Virus record (IMG/VR): IMGVR_UViG_3300025421_000072
Coordinates: 1 to 23,040 of that record
From: a virus
Strand: one strand, 5' to 3'
Length of the DNA: 23,040 nucleotides
The notes below the pieces were generated by a model. The model did no database searches, had not been told where the DNA came from, and was given only the letters and a program-made list of their open reading frames with translations. A program made the position numbers and the translations under genes. The first letter of the stretch is position 1; every line of letters begins with the position of its first letter. Positions 18,103 to 23,040 of this stretch are shown here, piece after piece.

Positions 18103-18224
18103 AATAAACCCCTTTGTTTATATAGTAGCCGACCCAATACCGAGCTACCTACCGATATTAGACACTAAACAAATCCACAATGCAATACACTAAAACAAAA
18201 TAATTTAAGGGATATATGAAAGGT

Positions 18225-18299
18225 TAAAACCGCCCAAAAGAGCGAAGCGATACAGTCATAGCCATGTAGTCATAGAGAGATACTCTAAAACGTCCTTAA
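18225..18299 (+). repeat. Duplicated regulatory block, copy 1
   Basis: Contains, in order, TAAAACCGCCC, AGAGCG, AGCGATACAGTC (18225-18257), CATAGAGAGATA (18271-18282) and CGTCCTTAA (18291-18299). The same three elements in the same order and strand recur at 18462-18577. Confidence 0.8.
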
Positions 18300-18379
18300 A
18301 ATTAAATAAAAGGCTAAGGCTAAGGTATCAACCTCATCAAAATAATGCGTTATAGAGCGATTATGAAAGCCGTTTTTCC

Positions 18380-18393
18380 TGTACGTTCGTACA
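18380..18393. repeat. Inverted repeat TGTACG-TT-CGTACA, copy 1
   Basis: Six-base arms around TT; identical to 18419-18432, 39 bases downstream start to start. AAGCC plus a T/C-rich stretch precedes both, so the repeat unit is longer than the palindrome. Candidate operator of a dimeric regulator. Confidence 0.75.
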
Positions 18394-18418
18394 CTAAAGC
18401 CCTATTTCAAGCCTTCTC

Positions 18419-18432
18419 TGTACGTTCGTACA
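18419..18432. repeat. Inverted repeat TGTACG-TT-CGTACA, copy 2
   Basis: Identical to the copy at 18380-18393. The 39-base distance is close to four helical turns, which would place bound dimers on nearly the same DNA face. Confidence 0.75.
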
Positions 18433-18461
18433 ATGAGTGCAGCTCTCACCTATTCAAAACC

Positions 18462-18577
18462 TAAAACCGCCCATTAAGAGCGTAGCGATACAGTCCAAGT
18501 CAGACATCCGTATATAGAAGTAACATAGAGAGATATACAACTATCACCATATACATATATACATATCCCGTCCTTAA
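18462..18577 (+). repeat. Duplicated regulatory block, copy 2
   Basis: TAAAACCGCCC ... AGCGATACAGTC (18462-18495), CATAGAGAGATA (18524-18535) and CGTCCTTAA (18569-18577). Spacing between elements is longer than in copy 1 because of inserted AT-rich DNA. Confidence 0.8.
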
Positions 18578-18648
18578 CCTTGCCTCTTGCATAACTCACA
18601 TTATGAGAATAATCTCCCTGTCAATTAAATACTCAATATGTACCTATT

Positions 18649-19518
18649 ATGAAACTAACACGCAAACAGATAGCAGAGGGATTAAAACAACAGCCGATAG
18701 AGAAGCTACTCTTGGGCGCAGATAGTAAGACAACCACGCTCACCAAGAAGCAGAGAGACTTTGCAGAGAAAGTAGCTAACGGAGAACCAAAGGCTAAAGC
18801 ATACAGAGAAGCATACAACTCCAACGGCAAACCAACCACGCAAGCCCGCAACGCTCACGAACTCGCAAACAACACCAACGTGCAAACAATGATAGAGCGA
18901 TTGAAGCTGGCTAATGAAGCGACTGCATATCTTTTACCCGTTCATTTAAGAAGTCTTATCGTACAGAAACTGACTGAAAAAGCCCTAGACGACAACATCA
19001 AGACATCAGACCAACTGCGAGCCATTGAACTGCTAGGCAAACTCACAGAGGTTAGCGCATTTACAGAGCGCAAAGAGATAGTGAAGCAAGCCGACACAAC
19101 AGAAGCGAAAGCAAAGCTCATCAACGCAATAGCAAACGCAATCAAACAGACCAATACATTAAGCGATGACAAGCGAGCATCAGCAGAAAGCCTCCTCAAT
19201 GAGATAGCCAACGCAAGAGAGATGCAGACCGTAGAAGCCGAAACGCAAAACGATGACCAAGAACACGAAAACGCCCAGAGCGACACGCCACCCAGTGCCA
19301 CCCCTCACTTTGAGCCTGACACCCACAGGCTTGCTATGCATACTATTCCAGACAAACAATTACCAACAAATGGCGTTCCAGACAAACAATCAGAAACAAA
19401 TCCAGTTTCAGAAACGGATGGGCACCCTGGTGTGAATTCTGGGGAGGAAGAAGAGGATCGTTGGTGGGAAGATGCCCCCGTCACTGATTTAGATGACAAT
19501 GTGGAAAAAAATATATAA
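18649..19518 (+). CDS. terS: Terminase small subunit
   Basis: 289 residues, ATG 18649 without a clear ribosome-binding site. Residues 31-90 (LTKKQRDFAEKVANGEPKAKAYREAY, then HELANNTNVQTMIERL) are the DNA-binding helical domain of the terminase small subunit family, which recognises the packaging site and recruits the large subunit. A middle helical part (95-200) may oligomerise. The tail from about 205 is disordered, rich in Asp, Glu, Thr and Pro, and holds two PDKQ repeats. It heads the packaging operon. Good family match. Confidence 0.88.
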   Translation: MKLTRKQIAEGLKQQPIEKLLLGADSKTTTLTKKQRDFAEKVANGEPKAKAYREAYNSNGKPTTQARNAHELANNTNVQTMIERLKLANEATAYLLPVHLRSLIVQKLTEKALDDNIKTSDQLRAIELLGKLTEVSAFTERKEIVKQADTTEAKAKLINAIANAIKQTNTLSDDKRASAESLLNEIANAREMQTVEAETQNDDQEHENAQSDTPPSATPHFEPDTHRLAMHTIPDKQLPTNGVPDKQSETNPVSETDGHPGVNSGEEEEDRWWEDAPVTDLDDNVEKNI

Positions 19519-19547
19519 AAAATTTTAGCGATTTAAGGACGAGAGAT

Positions 19548-19880
19548 ATGTGGGTTAGGTTATATGATCCTAGTGATAAGTGGTATATACGTAAGTTGAA
19601 GTCTATTAGGTGGAGACTTGCTGGACTGTTACGCAAGCTTAAGCGTGGTCCTAAGGGATTGGTGGCTTGGTGGAAGATGAATCGTAGGTGTAAGGAATTG
19701 AATAGGTTCTTATTAGCTGAGGCTGAAAGGGCAAGAATGGCACCTAAGTATCCTGACCCTATGCCTAAGGATGTGGAGGAGTTTGTCATGTGGGCTGAGA
19801 GTCATGGTGTACGGTTTGATAACCGTGTGACGAAGGTACATTATCCAATGAATTCTGTATATGGAGATATCAATGAGTGA
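19548..19880 (+). CDS. Basic hypothetical protein (110 aa)
   Basis: ATG 19548, AAGGA about nine bases upstream. The first half is very basic and tryptophan-rich (RKLKSIRWRLAGLLRKLKRGPKG ... WWKMNRR within 20-residue runs), the second half neutral (PKDVEEFVMWAESHGVRF). It probably binds DNA or membranes. It lies between the terminase subunits. Function unknown. Eight-base overlap with the next gene. Confidence 0.65.
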   Translation: MWVRLYDPSDKWYIRKLKSIRWRLAGLLRKLKRGPKGLVAWWKMNRRCKELNRFLLAEAERARMAPKYPDPMPKDVEEFVMWAESHGVRFDNRVTKVHYPMNSVYGDINE

Positions 19881-20040
19881 TCAATGGAAAGCAACAGAAC
19901 AGGTTAAGTATATTAACAAGAATGGCCGTGAGGTTTTGCAGCAGCTGTGGGTTGAGGTGACGCAAGATGAGAATGGCGTATGGGTTCCTACGGGTAATAC
20001 GAACTGGATGGAATGTCCAGATGGAACGTTAGAAAAATGA
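19873..20040 (+). CDS. Small hypothetical protein (55 aa)
   Basis: ATG 19873 with GGAG about seven bases upstream; 55 codons. MSDQWKATEQVKYINKNGREVLQQLWVEV then WVPTGNTNWMECPDGTLEK: a small beta-rich protein. Stop overlaps the next ATG. Function unknown. Confidence 0.65.
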   Translation: MSDQWKATEQVKYINKNGREVLQQLWVEVTQDENGVWVPTGNTNWMECPDGTLEK

Positions 20041-20261
20041 CATCAGCGCAAAAAGAGATCTTCTTGGTCATTGATGAATGGTGGAAGATGTATGGCTTTG
20101 GCCCTACCGTGGATGATGTCATGCGTATTACGGGTGAAAAGGGTCGTGGTAATGTTGCCCGTAAGATGAAAACATTAATTGATTTAGGCGTATGTAAGGG
20201 TGTAAAGGGGAGAGCAAGATCTATACGTCCTGCGTATTTACGTGTTAGGAACATTGAATGA
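20037..20261 (+). CDS. LexA-like winged-helix DNA-binding protein (74 aa)
   Basis: ATG 20037 overlaps the previous stop (ATGA); an upstream in-frame start at 20013 lies inside the previous gene. SAQKEIFLVIDEWWKMYGFGPTVDDVMRITG and ARKMKTLIDLGVCKGVKGRARSIRP follow the layout of the LexA N-terminal DNA-binding domain, without the peptidase domain. It probably binds operators as a transcription regulator; the TGTACG inverted repeats about 1.6 kb upstream are possible targets (inference). Four-base overlap with terL. Confidence 0.75.
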   Translation: MTSAQKEIFLVIDEWWKMYGFGPTVDDVMRITGEKGRGNVARKMKTLIDLGVCKGVKGRARSIRPAYLRVRNIE

Positions 20262-21745
20262 ACTTAGAAGAACTGATTGCATTATTGCCACCAACGGAGC
20301 AAGCGGAGATTTATGCTCAGATGGAGAGCTTTAATGATTCTGTGGTACGGGAAAAGGGAAGAGATGACTTCTTAGCGTTTGTGCACACCATGTGGCCTAC
20401 GTTTATTGATGGCCGTCACCATAAGCTGATGGCACAGAAGTTTGAGGAGATTGCCCAGGGCAAGACTAAGCGTTTGATTATTAACATGCCACCTCGTCAT
20501 ACTAAGTCTGAGTTTGCTTCTTATATGCTGCCTGCATGGTTCTTAGGTAAGTTCCCGAACAAGAAGATTATTCAGTGTTCAAACACAGCGGAGCTGGCTG
20601 TGGGTTTTGGTCGTAAGGTGCGTAACTTATTGGATAGTGAGATATATGCGAAAATATTCCCCGATGTCGGTCTTAGGGCTGATAGTAAAGCCGCTGGTCG
20701 CTGGTCTACTAATGCTAATGGTGAGTATTTTGCTATCGGTGTTGGTGGTACTGTTACTGGTAAAGGTGCGGATCTCCTCATTATTGATGACCCGCATTCG
20801 GAACAGGAAGCGAGACTAGCAGCACAAGATCCATCCGTATTTGATAATGTATACGAGTGGTATACCTCTGGTCCTCGTCAACGTTTACAACCAGGCGGTT
20901 CTATTGTGGTCGTAATGACACGCTGGTCTAAGCGTGATCTGACTGGCAAGATCTTACAATCTATGGTGGATCGGGACGGTGAAGAGTGGGAGATCATTGA
21001 GTTACCTGCTATCTTGCCAAGTGATAAACCTTTATGGCCAGAGTTCTGGTCGTATGAGGAATTGGATGCCCTAAGGACGGAGTTACCATTACCTAAATGG
21101 CAAGCCCAGTACCAACAGAACCCAACTTCTGAGGAAGGTGCGCTGGTTAAGCGTGAGTGGTGGCAGGTTTGGGAAGGTGAACGTCCACCACCTTGTGAGT
21201 TTATTATCCAATCTTGGGATACGGCATTTACTAAGAATGAGCGTTCTGACTTTTCAGCCTGTACAACGTGGGGAGTTTTCTATAAGGATGAGGATCACAA
21301 CGATCCCAATATCATTCTATTGGATGCCCTTAAAGAGCGTATGGAATTTCCTGAATTAAAACAACGAGCTATGGATATGTACAAGGAATGGCAGCCAGAT
21401 GCGTTTATTGTGGAAGCAAAAGCGTCAGGTGCACCGCTAGTATTTGAGCTTAGACGTATGGGAATTCCTGTACAAGAGTTCACCCCAGTACGTGGTAACG
21501 ATAAGATTTCTCGTTTGAATGCGGTGACAGACCTGTTTGCCTCAGGTAAAGTGTGGGCACCACGTAAGAGATGGGCAGAAGAAGTGGTTGAAGAGATTGC
21601 TGCCTTTCCTAACTCAGATCACGATGACTTGGTGGATAGTTCCACGCAAGCATTATTGCGTTTCCGTAAGGGCGGATTTATTCCGTTACCCTCTGATTAT
21701 GAAGATGATCCTGTAGAATTTAAACGTAAACGTGCCTACTATTAA
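20258..21745 (+). CDS. terL: Terminase large subunit
   Basis: 495 residues, ATG 20258, AGGA upstream. The ATPase domain has a Walker A-like MPPRHTKSE (77-85) and Walker B LLIIDDPH (173-180). The RNase H-like nuclease domain has acidic residues D321 in SWDTAF, D331, E386 in FIVEAKASG, and the HDDLVD cluster near 455-460. It cuts concatemers and pumps DNA through the portal, working with TerS. Normal length for the family, complete, with no frameshift. High confidence. Confidence 0.95.
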   Translation: MNLEELIALLPPTEQAEIYAQMESFNDSVVREKGRDDFLAFVHTMWPTFIDGRHHKLMAQKFEEIAQGKTKRLIINMPPRHTKSEFASYMLPAWFLGKFPNKKIIQCSNTAELAVGFGRKVRNLLDSEIYAKIFPDVGLRADSKAAGRWSTNANGEYFAIGVGGTVTGKGADLLIIDDPHSEQEARLAAQDPSVFDNVYEWYTSGPRQRLQPGGSIVVVMTRWSKRDLTGKILQSMVDRDGEEWEIIELPAILPSDKPLWPEFWSYEELDALRTELPLPKWQAQYQQNPTSEEGALVKREWWQVWEGERPPPCEFIIQSWDTAFTKNERSDFSACTTWGVFYKDEDHNDPNIILLDALKERMEFPELKQRAMDMYKEWQPDAFIVEAKASGAPLVFELRRMGIPVQEFTPVRGNDKISRLNAVTDLFASGKVWAPRKRWAEEVVEEIAAFPNSDHDDLVDSSTQALLRFRKGGFIPLPSDYEDDPVEFKRKRAYY

Positions 21746-21755
21746 AATTACCGCA

Positions 21756-21761
21756 TATAAT
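21756..21761 (+). promoter_or_regulatory. Possible -10 element before the portal gene
   Basis: A perfect TATAAT lies in the 59-base gap between terL and the portal gene, but no -35 match is found at the usual distance. It could start a separate structural-gene transcript with an activator, or be chance. Confidence 0.3.
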
Positions 21762-21804
21762 GTATTATTCGCAATTAGTCAACACCACTTTTTAGGAATT
21801 AATA

Positions 21805-23040
21805 ATGTCTATAGATAAAGCAGTATATTCAGCACCTTTAGGACTTGGTGCAATTCAAACACCAGATATTGAAATTGAAATCACAGATCCAAATGAGGTT
21901 GAGTTAGATGAGCCTGCTATTGCGGATGGCGAAGAATTTGATGCCAACCTTGCAGAATATATTCCTGAGTCTATCCTGACCCAGTTAGCTGGTGACCTTG
22001 TTGGTGATTATGAGTCTGACGTAGACTCACGCAGAGATTGGATTCAGACGTATGTAGATGGCCTTGAGTTGCTTGGCTTGAAGATTGAAGAACGCAGTGA
22101 GCCTTGGGAAGGTGCGTGTGGTGTGTACCATCCTATTTTGGCTGAAGCTGTTGTTAAGTTCCAATCTGAAACTATCATGGATACGTTCCCAGCAGCTGGT
22201 CCATGTAAGGGCGAGATCATTGGTAAAGAAACGCCAGAGACTAAGGATGCAATGTCTCGTGTTGTAGATGACATGAACTATGAACTAACAGATCGTATGA
22301 TTGAGTTCCGTTCAGAACATGAGCGTATGCTTTGGGGTACTGGTCTTTCAGGTAACGGCTTTAAAAAGGTTTACGTTGACCCAGCATTAGACCGTCAAAC
22401 ATCTATTTATATCCCAGCAGAAGACGTTGTTGTTCCTTATGGTGCATCACGTATTGAAACCGCTGAACGTGTGACTCATGTCATGCGTAAGACAGAGAAT
22501 GAAGTATTACGCTTGCAATTAGCTGGCTTCTACCGTGATGTAGATCTAGGTGCGCCAGATACGACATTAGATGAAGTAGAAAAGAAGATTGCTGAGAAGC
22601 TTGGCTTCCGTGCTACATCTGATGACCGCTATAAATTGCTAGAGATGCACGTTGACCTTGACCTACAAGGCTATGAGCACACAAATGAAGATGGCGAGGA
22701 AACAGGTCTTGCGCTTCCATACGTGGTAACAATTGAGAAAAACACTGGCATGGTTCTTGCAATCCGTAGGAACTGGAGACCTGGTGATAAAACACACCAA
22801 AAACGTAACCACTTTGTTAAATACGGATACATCCCAGGCTTTGGATTTTACGATTTTGGTCTAATTCATATCCTAGGTGCCTATGCTAAATCTGGAACTT
22901 CTATCTTACGACAACTGGTTGACGCTGGTTCACTCTCCAATTTACCTGGTGGGTTTAAAACTAGAGGACTTAGAGTCAAAGGTGACGATACTCCTATCGC
23001 TCCAGGTGAGTTTAGGGATGTAGACGTACCTTCAGGGGCA
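21805..23040 (+). CDS. Portal protein, 3' truncated by the window
   Basis: ATG 21805 with AGGA seven bases upstream; 412 codons open to the end of the window. After an acidic N-terminus come RRDWIQTYVDGLELLGL, EPWEGACGVYHPILAEAVVKFQSE, LWGTGLSGNGFKKVYVDP, IPAEDVVVPYGA and YGYIPGFGFYDFG, which fit portal proteins of uncultured podovirus-like phages (P22-type portal family likely). Portal dodecamers form the head vertex through which TerL packages DNA. The position after terL supports the call. The C-terminus is unseen. Confidence 0.88.
   Translation, partial: MSIDKAVYSAPLGLGAIQTPDIEIEITDPNEVELDEPAIADGEEFDANLAEYIPESILTQLAGDLVGDYESDVDSRRDWIQTYVDGLELLGLKIEERSEPWEGACGVYHPILAEAVVKFQSETIMDTFPAAGPCKGEIIGKETPETKDAMSRVVDDMNYELTDRMIEFRSEHERMLWGTGLSGNGFKKVYVDPALDRQTSIYIPAEDVVVPYGASRIETAERVTHVMRKTENEVLRLQLAGFYRDVDLGAPDTTLDEVEKKIAEKLGFRATSDDRYKLLEMHVDLDLQGYEHTNEDGEETGLALPYVVTIEKNTGMVLAIRRNWRPGDKTHQKRNHFVKYGYIPGFGFYDFGLIHILGAYAKSGTSILRQLVDAGSLSNLPGGFKTRGLRVKGDDTPIAPGEFRDVDVPSGA

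Larger units (their letters stand above)
18103..18648. other. Divergent non-coding region, candidate origin/regulatory hub
   Basis: 546 bases with no supported gene, between the leftward operon and the rightward packaging genes. It holds a duplicated block (18225-18299 and 18462-18577), two copies of a TGTACG-TT-CGTACA inverted repeat, an A/T-rich stretch of ATATACATATATACATAT type (18549-18566) and a short tandem AAGGCT (near 18311-18325). TTGCAT (18587-18592) and TAATCT (18610-18615), 17 bases apart, could be a weak rightward promoter. Promoters for both directions must lie here or be phage-specific. Confidence 0.6.

Noticed and set aside
18649-19301. Minus-strand ORFs opposite the terminase small subunit
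   Set aside because: Serine/leucine-rich shadow frames of a gene with a clear family match and no start signals of their own.
20037-20261. Lysogeny repressor
   Set aside because: No integrase, Cro-like partner or attachment site is visible, and the gene is embedded in the packaging operon; a DNA-binding role is all the sequence supports.

Overview
This window looks like part of a tailed double-stranded DNA phage genome. A terminase small subunit, a terminase large subunit and a portal protein lie in order at the right end. The rest is a tightly packed set of mostly small genes with ATGA/TAATG overlaps, a helicase plus Toprim primase, and an ArdA antirestriction gene. I see no integrase, recognisable lysogeny module, tRNA, rRNA or bacterial housekeeping gene. 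The best host clue is a tiny minus-strand gene at 4088-4159. It encodes a 23-residue PqqA, the peptide precursor of the cofactor PQQ, with the EVTMY core and the N-terminal MWTKPA typical of proteobacterial PqqA. A host that makes PQQ is therefore likely. A betaproteobacterial methylotroph (Methylophilaceae-like) is my inference, not something the sequence proves.

Layout: (1) 15-3844, rightward: recombination and nucleic-acid genes, including a ribbon-helix-helix-like protein, a zinc-ribbon protein, a YbcO/DUF1364-like HNH protein, an HTH-metallophosphoesterase, a possible PD-(D/E)XK nuclease and several microproteins. (2) 3845-5711, mostly non-coding: pqqA with its own leftward promoter and UUCG-loop terminator, an AT-rich HNH homing-type endonuclease, a consensus promoter-terminator pair that predicts a roughly 150-nt small RNA, and a second strong promoter feeding a roughly 400-nt structured leader. 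(3) 5712-10505, rightward accessory genes: a family of modular paralogues built from repeated DNA cassettes, small conserved phage proteins and a secreted HNH-type nuclease. (4) 10630-13305, rightward replication genes: a coiled-coil protein, an SF2 helicase and a Toprim primase-like protein. (5) 13303-18102, leftward: about 21 small, mostly acidic genes including ardA. They end at a terminator overlapping the stop codon of the convergent primase gene. Many carry near-identical ribosome-binding cassettes. (6) 18103-18648: a 546-bp divergent non-coding region with a duplicated block and two copies of a TGTACG/CGTACA inverted repeat; it is the best candidate for an origin or regulatory hub. (7) 18649-23040, rightward: terminase small subunit, two small proteins, a LexA-like DNA-binding protein, terminase large subunit, and the portal gene running off the end.

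Reading it together: the leftward operon probably acts early against host restriction, the rightward left half replicates and recombines DNA, and the right end packages it. The isolated pqqA has its own signals and sits beside a mobile endonuclease. It looks like an acquired 'moron'-type auxiliary metabolic gene that could feed the host's PQQ pathway during infection.
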